From Pontivivens sp032464575 (lineage in GTDB: Bacteria > Pseudomonadota > Alphaproteobacteria > Rhodobacterales > Rhodobacteraceae), in the NCBI GenBank assembly GCA_032464575.1, contig JAWDKM010000002.1, forward strand, positions 186,001 through 250,000: a stretch of 64,000 nt of DNA. Direction: 5' to 3'. Made by a program: the position numbers and the translations under genes. Position 1 is the first letter of the stretch, and each line of letters begins with the position of its first letter. Below are positions 28,591 through 38,919 of this stretch, in pieces. A model generated the notes under the pieces. The model saw only the letters and a list, made by a program, of their open reading frames with translations, did no database searches and was not told the DNA's origin.

Positions 28591-29321
28591 CCGCGCCCGA
28601 TATAGGGCATGTCGCGCGCCATGATCGTCATGAACTGCACGTTCGCATCCAGCGGCAGCGCCGCCATCTGCGCAACGGCCCGGCCGACATGCGCGGGATC
28701 CATCGTCGCCTCCGCCCGGATCGACCCGTCGGCCTGCGGCACGCCCTGGGTCATCGGCTGCGCCATCTCCGTCAGCGCGTTGCCGATATCGATCTGACCA
28801 CACGCGATGTCGAAGTCCCGCCCGTCGAGGCTCAGCGATTTCGTGAGCCCCGTCATCGCGTGCTTGGTCGTCGTATAGGGCACCGAGCCCGGGCGCGGCG
28901 CATGGGCGGAGATCGAGCCGTTGTTGATGATCCGCCCACCCTGCGGCGCCTGCCTCCGCATGATCGCGAAGGCCGCACGCGCGCACAGGAACGCGCCGGT
29001 CAGGTTCGCGCCCAGCACCCCGAACCAGTCGTCGAGCGTGGTCTCGTCGATCGTCCGCGGCGGCGAGCCCCGGCCCGCGTTGTTGAAGAGCAGATCCACC
29101 CGGCCGTGCTGCCGCGCGATCGCGTCGAACGCCCGCTCCACCGGCTCCGGATCCGAGATGTCCGCCGGATGCACGCTCGCATCCCGCCCCTCGGCCACCC
29201 TCTCCAATGGCCCGCGCCGCCGGCCGATAAGCGCCAGCGTCCAGCCCTCCGCGGCCAACGCCTCCGCCGCCGCGCGCCCGATCCCCGTGCCCGCCCCCGT
29301 GATGACCGCGATCCCAGCCAT
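28587..29321 (-). CDS. Short-chain dehydrogenase/reductase
   Basis: This 244-residue Rossmann-fold oxidoreductase has the cofactor motif TGAGTGIGRA, NNAG (FNNAGRGSPP), the catalytic Ser in NNGSISAHAP, and YTTTKHA (YxxxK). The C-terminal half includes GLTKSLSLDG and DIACGQIDIGNA. An arginine near residue 36 (LIGRRRG) suggests NADP(H) preference. The substrate is unknown. ATG 29321 (MAGIAVITGAG) matches the family start. The stop overlaps that of the diguanylate cyclase in a shared CTAG. Confidence 0.92.
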   Translation of the reverse strand: MAGIAVITGAGTGIGRAAAEALAAEGWTLALIGRRRGPLERVAEGRDASVHPADISDPEPVERAFDAIARQHGRVDLLFNNAGRGSPPRTIDETTLDDWFGVLGANLTGAFLCARAAFAIMRRQAPQGGRIINNGSISAHAPRPGSVPYTTTKHAMTGLTKSLSLDGRDFDIACGQIDIGNALTEMAQPMTQGVPQADGSIRAEATMDPAHVGRAVAQMAALPLDANVQFMTIMARDMPYIGRG

Positions 29322-29428
29322 GACTGCCCTCCCGCTGCACGCAGCCTGTTGCACTGCGCGTATTTTCTGGAAAGGTGACGGAGGACGAGCGGCGCGGCAA
29401 GAGGCCCGCCGGATGACAGGGGGGCCCC

Positions 29429-30397
29429 ATGTCCGATCCGTTCTTTCATCCGATCTCGGGCCAGGACCTGCCGCGCTTTGCCGGCGTGCCGAGCTTCATG
29501 CGCCTGCCCTATCTCACGCCCGAGGATCCGAGGCGCGCCGAGGTCGAGCTCGGGCTCATCGGCATCCCGTGGGACGCCGGCACAACGAACCGCCCCGGTC
29601 CGCGGCACGGGCCGCGGCAGCTGCGCGACTACTCCACGATGATGCGGCGGGTGAACCCGGCCTCCGGCCTCGATCCCTTCGCGCTCTGCAACTGCGCGGA
29701 TCTCGGTGACGTGAACCCCAATCCGGTGGATCTCCACGACACGCTGGAGCGGGTGACGGCCTTCTACAAGGCCGTCGCGGCCCAGGGCATCGCGCCGATG
29801 ACCGCGGGCGGCGACCACCTCACCTCCCTGCCCGTCCTGCGCGCGCTCGGGGCCGACGGCCCGCTCGGCATGATCCATTTCGACGCGCATACCGACCTCT
29901 ACGACAGCTATTTCGGCGGCTACCGCTACACCCACGGCACGCCGTTCCGCCGCGCGATCGAGGAGGGTGTGCTCGACCCGCGCCGCGTCGTGCAGATCGG
30001 CATCCGCGGCCCGATGTATGACGGCGAGGATATCGAGTGGGGACGCGCGCAGGGCGTGCGCATCGTGACGATCGAGGAGTTCTTCGAGCGCGGCATCCCC
30101 GACGTTATGGAGGAGGCGCGCGACATCCTGGGCGACGCGCCGACCTACTGCTCCTTCGACATCGATTTCATCGACCCTGCCTACGCGCCCGGCACCGGCA
30201 CGCCGGAGGTCGGCGGTCCGACCAGCTTCCAGGCACAGCAATGCGTCCGCGCGCTCGAGGGGCTCAACCTCATCGGCGCGGACCTGGTCGAGGTCTCGCC
30301 CCCCTTCGACCCATCCGGCGGCACTGCCTGGCTCGGCGTCAACATCATGTTCGAGATCATGTGTGTGCTGGCAAAATCCATCGCCGACCGGCGGTAG
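29429..30397 (+). CDS. Ureohydrolase (agmatinase / guanidinobutyrase family)
   Basis: This 322-residue binuclear manganese enzyme hydrolyses a guanidino group to urea. Metal ligands are visible in GGDH, HFDAHTDLYD, and CSFDIDFIDPAYAPGTGTPE. EVSPPFDPSGGTAWLG is typical of the agmatinase side of the arginase family. Agmatine, guanidinobutyrate and guanidinopropionate are all possible substrates and cannot be separated by eye. It stands alone on the plus strand, with no polyamine genes beside it. Confidence 0.92.
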   Translation: MSDPFFHPISGQDLPRFAGVPSFMRLPYLTPEDPRRAEVELGLIGIPWDAGTTNRPGPRHGPRQLRDYSTMMRRVNPASGLDPFALCNCADLGDVNPNPVDLHDTLERVTAFYKAVAAQGIAPMTAGGDHLTSLPVLRALGADGPLGMIHFDAHTDLYDSYFGGYRYTHGTPFRRAIEEGVLDPRRVVQIGIRGPMYDGEDIEWGRAQGVRIVTIEEFFERGIPDVMEEARDILGDAPTYCSFDIDFIDPAYAPGTGTPEVGGPTSFQAQQCVRALEGLNLIGADLVEVSPPFDPSGGTAWLGVNIMFEIMCVLAKSIADRR

Positions 30398-30427
30398 ACC
30401 CTGCGCGCAATTCGCCCGATCCTTGCG

Positions 30428-31108
30428 TCATTCCGGTCGGATTGCGCTTTCGGTGCGGCGCGAGCGGATCCAGATCACGGTCATCAGCGCCCAGGCGAGG
30501 GCGAGGCCGAACCACGTCACCGCGTATTCCAGATGCCGGTTGTGGTAGGCGGCCGTGATCGGCAGCGGCTCCGGCGCGCTATCGAAGGCGGGCTCGGCGA
30601 CGACCACGAGGACCGGCTCCGTCTCCAGCACCTCCGCCATCTCGGCCACGTCGCGGGCGAACCAGAAGTTGCGCTCCACGTCGTTGGCCGGGGTGTCGAA
30701 GGTCCGCTCGTCAGGCCAGTGGAGGATGCCCATCAATTCCGCCTCGCCGAGCGGACGCGCGGCGGTCTTTTCCACCTCCCGCACGTAGCCGCGGTCGATC
30801 ATGATCCGGCGGCCGTCCTCCATCTCGAATGGTGCGATGACGCGGAAACCGGGGCCGGAGCCGCGGCGGGTCGTGAGCGCATGAAGCTCCCCCTCCACGA
30901 TCCGCCCGGCCACGGTCACGGGGGCGTATTCGTGGATCTCTTCAATCGGCTCCGCCGGCAGCGGGCCGGGCGCGCTCGCCATCATCGCCTCGGTCCGGGC
31001 GATCAGGTCCTGCTTCCATCCCAGCCGCTGCACCTGCCAGATCCCCAGCGAGACCAGGATCGCGCAGCCGGCGAGGCCGAGGATCAGCGGGGCGGCAAGA
31101 CGGCTCAT
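30428..31108 (-). CDS. SURF1 family cytochrome oxidase assembly protein
   Basis: SURF1 (Shy1) helps insert heme a into subunit I of aa3-type oxidase. The 226-residue protein has an N-terminal membrane segment (about residues 5-24, then GIWQVQRLGWKQDLIA), a periplasmic domain starting with YAPVTVAGR, and a C-terminal segment (YAVTWFGLALAWALMTVIW), the normal two-helix layout. It is the last gene of the cta block, after a terminator hairpin at 31120-31158. It may therefore be partly uncoupled from ctaE. Start ATG 31108. Confidence 0.94.
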   Translation of the reverse strand: MSRLAAPLILGLAGCAILVSLGIWQVQRLGWKQDLIARTEAMMASAPGPLPAEPIEEIHEYAPVTVAGRIVEGELHALTTRRGSGPGFRVIAPFEMEDGRRIMIDRGYVREVEKTAARPLGEAELMGILHWPDERTFDTPANDVERNFWFARDVAEMAEVLETEPVLVVVAEPAFDSAPEPLPITAAYHNRHLEYAVTWFGLALAWALMTVIWIRSRRTESAIRPE

Positions 31109-31119
31109 CAAAGGCTCTC

Positions 31120-31158
31120 CGAAACGAAAGGCGCCGCGCGAGGGACCCGCGCGGCGCC
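31120..31158 (-). terminator. Intrinsic terminator between ctaE and SURF1
   Basis: A perfect 11-bp stem (31130-31140 with 31148-31158, GGCGCCGCGCG-type arms) with a 7-base loop is followed on the minus strand by TTTCGTTTCG. It would end or attenuate transcription after ctaE. Confidence 0.75.
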
Positions 31159-31178
31159 AACATCCCTCAGGGCGTGGT

Positions 31179-31973
31179 TCAGGCGCCCCAGATGTAGATC
31201 GACGCGAACAGGAACAGCCAGACCACATCGACGAAATGCCAGTACCAGGCCGCCGCCTCGAACCCGACATGCTTGTTCGCCGTGAAATCGCCTTGCCGCG
31301 CCCGGACGAGGCAGACCAGCAGGAACAGCGTCCCGATCAGGACATGCGCGCCATGGAAACCGGTCGCCATGAAGAAGTTGGCACCGTAGATCGAATTGGA
31401 GAACCCGAAGGCCGCATGGCTGTACTCGTAGGCCTGGAACACGGTGAAGATCGCGCCCAGCAGAACGGCGGCGAGGATGCCCTGCGCCATCGCCTTGCGG
31501 TCGTTGTCGTGCACGATCGCGTGGTGCGCCCAGGTCGCGGCACAGCCCGACAGGAGCAGGATCAGCGTGTTGATCAGCGGCAGGTGCCAGGGATCGAAGG
31601 TCTCGACGCCGACCGGCGGCCAGACGCCGCCCACGGTTTCGACCGTCGCGGGGTAAAGCGCGTGCTTGAAGAAGCTCCAGAACCACGCGACGAAGAAGAA
31701 GACCTCCGAGATGATGAACAGGATCATCCCGTAGCGCAGGCCGATCTGCACGACCGGGGTATGGTCGCCCGCGCGGCTCTCGCGGATGACGTCGGCCCAC
31801 CAGCTCCACATCACGAAGAGCACGCCGACGAAGCCGATGGCAAACACGAACGGCGTAACGCCCTGCATCCACAGCACGGCGCCGAACAGCATCACGAAGC
31901 AGGAGATCCCACCGACAAATGGCCAGATGCTCGGCGGCAGGACGTGGTAATCGTGGTTCTTCGCGTGGGCCAT
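31179..31973 (-). CDS. ctaE: Cytochrome c oxidase subunit III
   Basis: This 264-residue integral membrane protein has seven hydrophobic segments. Subunit III landmarks are MWSWWADVIRESRAGDHT, FFFVAWFWSFFKHALYP, GFHGAHVLIG, and AAWYWHFVDVVWLFLF at the C-terminus. It stabilises the aa3 oxidase core and its proton uptake. ATG 31973 (MAHAKNHDYHVLPPSIWP) matches the family. It follows ctaG by one base. Confidence 0.97.
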   Translation of the reverse strand: MAHAKNHDYHVLPPSIWPFVGGISCFVMLFGAVLWMQGVTPFVFAIGFVGVLFVMWSWWADVIRESRAGDHTPVVQIGLRYGMILFIISEVFFFVAWFWSFFKHALYPATVETVGGVWPPVGVETFDPWHLPLINTLILLLSGCAATWAHHAIVHDNDRKAMAQGILAAVLLGAIFTVFQAYEYSHAAFGFSNSIYGANFFMATGFHGAHVLIGTLFLLVCLVRARQGDFTANKHVGFEAAAWYWHFVDVVWLFLFASIYIWGA

Positions 31974-31974
31974 C

Positions 31975-32544
31975 TTATCCCTCTTCGGCGCGGGCCGGGT
32001 CGAGGGCGGCAGCGTCGGCCCCCTCCGGCATATCGATTTCGTAGAACGTATAGGACAGGGTAACCTCCTGCACAAACCGTGCTTCGCGATCCTCGACGAT
32101 CGCGGGATCCACGTAGAAGGTCACGGGCATCTGGATGGTCTGTCCCGGCATCAGGACCTGCTCCTGGAAGCAGAAGCAGTCGATCTTGGTGAAGAAGCCG
32201 CCGGCGGAATACGGCGTCACGTTGTAGCTCGCCTGTCCCGCGATGGGCCGGTCGGTCGGATTGTGCGCCTCGTAGAAGACGAGGCCGGTCTGCCCGATCG
32301 GGATCTCGACTGTGCGGACCTCCGGCGCGCGGAACTCCCACTCCATCTCCCGCGACTTCGAGGCGTCGAAGCGGACGCTGATCGTCTCGTCGAGCACGGT
32401 GTCCGAGCCGCTGCCCTCGGCGGTCGTGCCGCCGTAGCCCGTCACACGGCAGAAGAGGTCGTAGAGCGGCACGGCTGCGAAGCTCATGCCCACCATGAAC
32501 GCTACGAGACCGGTGGCGTAGAGTGCGGTGCGCTTCGTGGTCAT
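31975..32544 (-). CDS. ctaG: CtaG/Cox11 copper chaperone for cytochrome oxidase
   Basis: Cox11 delivers copper to the CuB site of subunit I. This 189-residue protein has one N-terminal anchor (about residues 6-27) and a periplasmic domain with the copper motif IDCFCFQEQ and VTFYVDPAI, both family hallmarks. It overlaps the upstream small gene by four bases (ATGA). The order ctaB, small gene, ctaG, ctaE is the usual alphaproteobacterial arrangement. Confidence 0.97.
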   Translation of the reverse strand: MTTKRTALYATGLVAFMVGMSFAAVPLYDLFCRVTGYGGTTAEGSGSDTVLDETISVRFDASKSREMEWEFRAPEVRTVEIPIGQTGLVFYEAHNPTDRPIAGQASYNVTPYSAGGFFTKIDCFCFQEQVLMPGQTIQMPVTFYVDPAIVEDREARFVQEVTLSYTFYEIDMPEGADAAALDPARAEEG

Positions 32545-32738
32545 TGCCCGGCCTCCGTCTCCGGCAGGATCGACGGGCGCACGACATGGTCGAACGCCTC
32601 CATGCTCTGCCCGCTCGACATCTTGACGATCGTCACGGCGAAGATCAGCGCGACGAACGCGAGCAGGATGGCGAGGACCGCCATGTTGCGTCCCCGGCGG
32701 CGCCGGTAGATCTCGTGCTGGGGCTGGCCGATGGACAT
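32541..32738 (-). CDS. Small single-span membrane protein in the cta cluster
   Basis: This 65-residue protein has a basic N-terminus (YRRRRGRNM), one hydrophobic segment (about residues 19-37), and a short periplasmic tail. A gene of this size in this position between ctaB and ctaG is common in alphaproteobacteria (sometimes named CoxF/CtaF). I assign it by position and topology rather than by sequence motif. It lies 11 bases downstream of ctaB and overlaps ctaG by four bases, so it is part of the operon. Its function in oxidase assembly is not established. Confidence 0.85.
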   Translation of the reverse strand: MSIGQPQHEIYRRRRGRNMAVLAILLAFVALIFAVTIVKMSSGQSMEAFDHVVRPSILPETEAGQ

Positions 32739-32749
32739 GGGCGCCTCCC

Positions 32750-33703
32750 TCAGAACAACACGGGCCAGGCCGACCAGCCGAGGCCGGCGGCGCGCAGGGC
32801 GACCTCAATCCCCAGCGCGATGAAGAGCGCGAAGAGATAGCCGATGGATTCGAGGAAGACGCGCAGCTCGACCGCGAACTTGTCGGAGGCCGCTGTCGCC
32901 TCGTCCCGCCGCCAGATCGCCCACGCGCCCCAGACGAAGCGGGCATTGTAGGCGAGTGCGACGAGGAAATAGATCGGCCCGCCCACCGGGGTGAAGGCCA
33001 GCACCATGGCGACCGGGAACAGGGCGAGCGTGTAGAGCAGGATCTGGTTGCGCGTCGCCCGATCGCCCTTGGCCACCGGCAGCATCGGCACGCCCGCGCG
33101 CACGTAGTCCTCGTTGCGGAAGATCGCCAGAGCCCAGAAATGCGGCGGCGTCCACAGGAAGATCAGAGCGAACATCAGGACCGCTTCGAGGCTGATGCCA
33201 CCGGTTGCGACCGCCCAGCCGATCATCGGGGGGAAGGCGCCCGCCGCACCGCCGATCACGATGTTCTGCGGCGTCGAGCGCTTCAGCCACATCGAATAGA
33301 CGACGGCGTAGAAGAAGATGGTGAAGGCGAGGAACGCCGCCGAGAACAGGTTGCCGAAGACCGCCAGCATCCCCACCGACAGGATCGAAAGGCCCACGCC
33401 GATCGCCAGCGCCTCGTCCGGCTCGACCTTGCCCGCGGGCAGCGGCCGGGCGGAGGTCCGCTTCATCACCGCGTCGATATCGGCATCCCACCACATGTTC
33501 AGCGCACCCGACGCGCCGGCTCCGATGGCGATGCACAGGATGCAGGCGAAGGCGACGATGGGATGGACCGGCGCGGGTGCCGCGAACATCGCGACGGCCG
33601 CCGTCAGCACGACGAGCGACATCACGCGCGGTTTCATCAGCGCGAAATAGTCCTTCACCTGCGCTTCGCCGGTGCGGGCCACATCCATCGACAGGTCGGT
33701 CAT
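32750..33703 (-). CDS. ctaB: Protoheme IX farnesyltransferase (heme o synthase)
   Basis: CtaB adds a farnesyl group to heme b to make heme o, the precursor of heme a. The 317-residue UbiA-type membrane enzyme has about eight hydrophobic segments and both Asp-rich loops: ALNMWWDADIDAVMKRTSARP (about residues 68-88) and LWTPPHFWALAIFRNEDY. It lies 52 bases downstream of ctaC; a short GGCGCC-CGAA-GGCGCC hairpin occurs at 33734-33749 between them. Confidence 0.97.
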   Translation of the reverse strand: MTDLSMDVARTGEAQVKDYFALMKPRVMSLVVLTAAVAMFAAPAPVHPIVAFACILCIAIGAGASGALNMWWDADIDAVMKRTSARPLPAGKVEPDEALAIGVGLSILSVGMLAVFGNLFSAAFLAFTIFFYAVVYSMWLKRSTPQNIVIGGAAGAFPPMIGWAVATGGISLEAVLMFALIFLWTPPHFWALAIFRNEDYVRAGVPMLPVAKGDRATRNQILLYTLALFPVAMVLAFTPVGGPIYFLVALAYNARFVWGAWAIWRRDEATAASDKFAVELRVFLESIGYLFALFIALGIEVALRAAGLGWSAWPVLF

Positions 33704-33755
33704 CAGGCTCTCGTCACTTCAACTCGTCTTGCAGGCGCCCGAAGGCGCCGCGCCA

Positions 33756-34616
33756 TCACTCGGCCGCGGCGACCTGCGTCGTCGGTGCGCCGCCATCGGC
33801 GTAGCGCGCGGTCGCGGCTTCCAGCCAGGCCTCGTACTCCTCGACCGGCACCGCCTTCACGGTGATCGGCATGTAGGCGTGCGAGATGCCGCAGAGCTCG
33901 GAGCACTGGCCGAAGTAGATGCCGGGCTCGTCGACCTGGAACCACGTCTCGTTCAGGCGGCCCGGGATCGCGTCGAGGTGCACGCCGAAGGCCGGGATCT
34001 TCCACGCATGGATCACGTCGGCGGCCGTGGTCTGCAGTTTCACGACCTGGCCGACCGGCACCACGACGGCGGTGTCGGTGGCGAGCAGGTAGTCCTCCGG
34101 CGCGTAGCCGAACTCCTCCAGCTCCTCCTCGGCGAGCATGTAGCTCTCGAAATAGATGCCGTGGTCGGGATACTCGTGGCCCCAGTACCACTGGTAGCCG
34201 GTCGCCTTGATCGTCACGTCGGCTTCCGGGATCTCGAGCTGCTTGAACAGCACCGGCAGCGAGAAGGAACCGATCACCACGAGGATCAGCACGGGCACGA
34301 TGGTCCAAGCGATCTCGATCTTGGTGTTGTGGGTGAAGCGCGCCGCATCGGGGTTCTTCTTCTCGTTGTAACGGAAGACCACGATCGCCAGCAGCGCGGT
34401 GACGAACAGCACGATGACCGTGATGATCACCAGCAGGAAGGTGTCCAGCCAGTGGATGTCCTGCGCCAGCTCGGTCACGGCAGGCTGGAAGCCGGTGCCG
34501 CCGGGCACCGGACGGCCGATGGTGGGAAGCGGGCTCAGCACCTCCTCCTGCGCGAAGGCGGCACCGCCGGTCATCATCAGGGCACCGAGGGCACTCAGGG
34601 TCTTGGCAAAGGGCAT
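33756..34616 (-). CDS. ctaC: Cytochrome c oxidase subunit II
   Basis: Subunit II accepts electrons from cytochrome c through its CuA centre. This 286-residue protein has a signal peptide (about 1-22), two membrane helices (about 58-80 and 102-125), and a periplasmic cupredoxin domain. The CuA ligands are in CSELCGISHAYM and the His of DVIHAW; YQWYWGHEYPD is the aromatic electron-entry patch. ctaD (subunit I) is not in the window; in relatives it is often encoded elsewhere. It heads the leftward cta operon, divergent from tldD with 227 bases between starts. Confidence 0.97.
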   Translation of the reverse strand: MPFAKTLSALGALMMTGGAAFAQEEVLSPLPTIGRPVPGGTGFQPAVTELAQDIHWLDTFLLVIITVIVLFVTALLAIVVFRYNEKKNPDAARFTHNTKIEIAWTIVPVLILVVIGSFSLPVLFKQLEIPEADVTIKATGYQWYWGHEYPDHGIYFESYMLAEEELEEFGYAPEDYLLATDTAVVVPVGQVVKLQTTAADVIHAWKIPAFGVHLDAIPGRLNETWFQVDEPGIYFGQCSELCGISHAYMPITVKAVPVEEYEAWLEAATARYADGGAPTTQVAAAE

Positions 34617-34843
34617 GGTCGCATTCCCGGATCGTCAGGTTCGTTCCATCCTGCCGGACGTCGCCTTGCAACGCGAGGTGTCCAAGGGGGATGGCAGGGT
34701 TTGGCGCGTACAAATCACAAGCCCGCTGCCAGAACAAGACAGGACGCTGTCGCATTCCGTCGCATACCGCGGAATTTCGCTGCGGCAGCCGGGGGGTTCG
34801 CATCCTATATGTCGGTGAGCACCGTTTGAGGAGAACCCCGCCC

Positions 34844-36271
<1,428 letters not shown>

Positions 36272-36390
36272 GACGCGGTTTCGCCGGGCCGCGTTCGCCT
36301 TCGGCGAGACCGGCCAGGCGAGAATATCTGTTACAGAAAAGAAGGCGAGGACGGAATCCTGTAACATGTCCCCGCCGCAAGGGAGCGGAC

Positions 36391-36804
36391 ATGAACTCGG
36401 TCTTCCACCTCGCCTACCACGTCACCGACCTCGACGCGGCGCGCGCCTTTTACGGCGGCGTGCTCGGCTGTGCCGAAGGGCGCTCGACGGAGACATGGGT
36501 CGATTTCGACTTCTTCGGCCACCAGATCAGCCTGCACCGGGGCGAACCCTTCGCGACCGCCGATACCGGGAAGGTCGGCGCGCATATGGTGCCGATGCCG
36601 CATCTCGGCGTCGTGCTGGGCCTCGACGACTGGCGCAGCCTGCGCGATCGCCTGGAGGCGGCGGGCACCGAATGGGTGATCCCGCCGCAGGTCCGGTTCG
36701 AGGGGGAGCCGGGCGAGCAGTGGACGATGTTCTTCCGCGACCCGTCCGGCAACCCGATCGAGGTGAAAGGCTATGCCGACACCTCCGGCATCTTCGCCAG
36801 CTGA
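36391..36804 (+). CDS. VOC (glyoxalase/dioxygenase fold) family protein
   Basis: This 137-residue protein has the vicinal-oxygen-chelate pattern: FHLAYHVTDLDAARAFYGGVLG at the start, DFDFFGHQISLHRG, and FFRDPSGNPIEVKGY at the end with a conserved Glu. His, His and Glu could bind a metal. It resembles the COG3565 predicted dioxygenases. The substrate is unknown. The start follows GGGAGCGGAC. Its stop abuts that of the convergent GST gene with no intervening base. Confidence 0.85.
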   Translation: MNSVFHLAYHVTDLDAARAFYGGVLGCAEGRSTETWVDFDFFGHQISLHRGEPFATADTGKVGAHMVPMPHLGVVLGLDDWRSLRDRLEAAGTEWVIPPQVRFEGEPGEQWTMFFRDPSGNPIEVKGYADTSGIFAS

Positions 36805-37473
36805 CTACTCGGCGGCCTGCGCATCCGCCTCGCGCCAGTGCGGCGGCCAGGTGTCGGTGAACTTCGGCAGCTTCTCGATCTTTTTCTCCCACCGCAGCAG
36901 GGCCGCGTCCTCCATCACGTCGTGCAGCGGGCCGTCGGGCAGCCGCCGCAGGGCGCGGCGCATCCACTGGACGCCGGGATAGAAGGCGATGTCGGCGGCG
37001 GAGACCTGGTTGCCGCCGAGCCACGGCATGAGCTTGAGCCGCCGCAGGATCGTCTGCATCTCCTCGCAGCCCTGCCGGATCGAGGCTTCGAGCTCGCCCT
37101 CGTGCGTCTCCTCGCGGAAGCCGAAGGCGATGCCGGTCATCACGGTCATCGCGGGACGAAGGTGATGTTCGTAATCCATGATCCAGGACCAGATCACGCC
37201 GGCCTCGGTCGCGGTGCGGCCGAAAAGCGGCGGGTCGGGCTTCACCCGGTCGAGATAGGCGAGGATGGCGAGCGATTCGCGGACCGGACCGTCGGGGGTG
37301 ACGAGCGTGGGCACTTCGCCGCGCGGGTTCAGCATGAGGTAGGGCTGTCCCTTGTGCTCCTCGTCCTCGGTCAGGAAACGGGTCTCTGTGAAGCGGAGCT
37401 TCTTGAGGTTCAGGCCCAGCATCACGCGCCAGGACGGGGGGGAGCCGCTGATCCAGTAGAGGTGGTAAGCCAT
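36805..37473 (-). CDS. Glutathione S-transferase family protein
   Basis: This 222-residue protein has a thioredoxin-like N-terminal domain with the cis-Pro loop GEVPTLVTPDG and the glutathione-contacting RESLAILAYLD. An all-helical C-terminal domain follows (MPWLGGNQVSAADIAFYP). A Ser-rich start (WISGSPPSWRVML) could supply the catalytic serine as in theta/beta-like GSTs. The substrate is unknown. It ends directly against the VOC stop. Confidence 0.9.
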   Translation of the reverse strand: MAYHLYWISGSPPSWRVMLGLNLKKLRFTETRFLTEDEEHKGQPYLMLNPRGEVPTLVTPDGPVRESLAILAYLDRVKPDPPLFGRTATEAGVIWSWIMDYEHHLRPAMTVMTGIAFGFREETHEGELEASIRQGCEEMQTILRRLKLMPWLGGNQVSAADIAFYPGVQWMRRALRRLPDGPLHDVMEDAALLRWEKKIEKLPKFTDTWPPHWREADAQAAE

Positions 37474-37809
37474 GGCCCGCTCCTTCGTTCACTTTTGTTG
37501 CCGCGACATGTCGGGGTCCGGGATCACGAAAACAAGGTCGATTCGTGAAGTTCCGTGACCTTGGGTCTCTTATTCACGCAACAATGACGAGCCAGCCGCG
37601 TCGCACTCGTCAGAACTGATTAGAGCGCGCCGTCCATGCCCCGTCGTCCTTCCATCCTGATACGGTGGCGGGCCTGGACATCCGTCGCGACGGGATTGTG
37701 AACATGACGGGAAAAGTGCCGGATCAAGACGGCTCCCGTCATCCTTGGGAACCGGCTTCCGTTCCATCGTGCCGCCCGGAGGTCGGCCGCTGTCCTGCCG
37801 GAAGGGGCG
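37474..37809. other. Intergenic region without a recognisable gene
   Basis: About 336 bases lie between the GST start and tRNA-Tyr. The first 130 bases are relatively AT-rich and probably carry the GST promoter. An inverted repeat CAAGGTC (37533-37539) / GACCTTG (37557-37563) is present, without a U tract. I see no conserved ORF. Confidence 0.6.
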
Positions 37810-37895
37810 TGGTGGGGGGGACAGGATTCGAACCTGTGTAGGGTTTCCCCGACGGAGTTACAGTCCGTTGCATTTGACCGCTCTGCCACCCCCCC
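37810..37895 (-). tRNA. tRNA-Tyr (anticodon GTA)
   Basis: The reverse complement begins GGGGGGGTGGCAGAGCGG and ends CCCCCCCACCA with an encoded CCA. The anticodon loop is CTGTAAC on the stem ACGGA/TCCGT. The variable arm is long (CGGGGAAACCC), as expected for bacterial class II tRNA-Tyr, and the T arm is ACAGG-TTCGAAT-CCTGT. Confidence 0.97.
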
Positions 37896-38032
37896 GATGC
37901 ACGCATCTCAATGGTGACAGGGGCGGGGGATACTCCCGGCTCCGGGGCGCGTCAACACGCAAAATGGGCGGCGGCTTTACGGCCCCCGCGCGCGGCCCTA
38001 GAGAAGGCGCAACCGATCGGAGGAGTGCCGCC

Positions 38033-38827
38033 ATGGGCCGCAAGCCGCAGAAAAAGCCCGCCTGGGTGGTGGAAAAGGAGAAGAGCCGCGCGGGCCAGCC
38101 CGAGACGGTGTGGCTCTTCGGCCTGCACGCCGTGCGCGACGCGCTGCTCAATCCCCGGCGGGAAAAGCTGCGCCTGATCGTGACCAAGAACGCGGCCGAC
38201 CGGCTGGGCGAGGCGCTGGCCGAGGGGCCGGAGCCCGAGATCGCCGATCCGCGCCGGTTCCCCGCCCCGCTCGATCCGCAATCGGTGCACCAGGGCGCGG
38301 CGATGGAGGTGCGGCCGCTCGACTGGGGCTCGGTCAGCGAGCTCTGCGCACCGGGCGATGCCGCGCCGCTGATCGTGCTGCTCGACCGGGTGACGGATCC
38401 GCACAATGTGGGCGCGGTCCTGCGCTCGGCCGAGGTGTTCGGCGCGCGGGCCGTCATCGCACCCCATCGCCACAGCGCGCCGGAGACCGGGGCGCTCGCC
38501 AAGACCGCATCAGGCGCGCTGGAGCGGCAGCCCTACCTGCGGGTCCCCAACCTCGCGAACGCGATGAATGCGCTCAAGGAGATGGGCTACTTCCTCGCCG
38601 GGCTCGACGGGGGGGCGGAGCATACGCTGGACGGCACGCTCGGCGAGCTGCCCAAGGTGCCGCTGGGCCTCGCGCTGGGGGCGGAGGGGCCAGGCCTGCG
38701 GGAGCTGACGCGCCAGACCTGTCACCGGCTGGTGCGCATCCCGTTCGCGGGCGCGTTCGGCTCGCTAAACGTGTCGAACGCAGCGGCGGTGTCGCTCTAT
38801 GCCGCGCGCCGTCATCACGACGGCTGA
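38033..38827 (+). CDS. rlmB: TrmH/SpoU-family 23S rRNA 2'-O-methyltransferase (RlmB-like)
   Basis: This 264-residue protein has an N-terminal L30e-like substrate domain (WLFGLHAVRDALLNPRREK) and a knotted SPOUT domain. The SPOUT motifs are VLLDRVTDPHNVGAVLRSAEV, LGLALGAEGPGL and GSLNVSNAAAVSLY. RlmB methylates G2251 of 23S rRNA in E. coli; the assignment to that site is by family similarity. A strong ribosome-binding site (CGGAGGAGTG) precedes the ATG. It is next to tRNA-Tyr but on the other strand. Confidence 0.92.
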   Translation: MGRKPQKKPAWVVEKEKSRAGQPETVWLFGLHAVRDALLNPRREKLRLIVTKNAADRLGEALAEGPEPEIADPRRFPAPLDPQSVHQGAAMEVRPLDWGSVSELCAPGDAAPLIVLLDRVTDPHNVGAVLRSAEVFGARAVIAPHRHSAPETGALAKTASGALERQPYLRVPNLANAMNALKEMGYFLAGLDGGAEHTLDGTLGELPKVPLGLALGAEGPGLRELTRQTCHRLVRIPFAGAFGSLNVSNAAAVSLYAARRHHDG

Positions 38828-38919
38828 ACCCAGATCACAGGCGCGGGAGAGGGGGTCGCGCCCACCCGTCCCTTGCATCATCTCTGGCTCCAGAAACCGA
38901 ATTTGCCTGGAGCAACACG

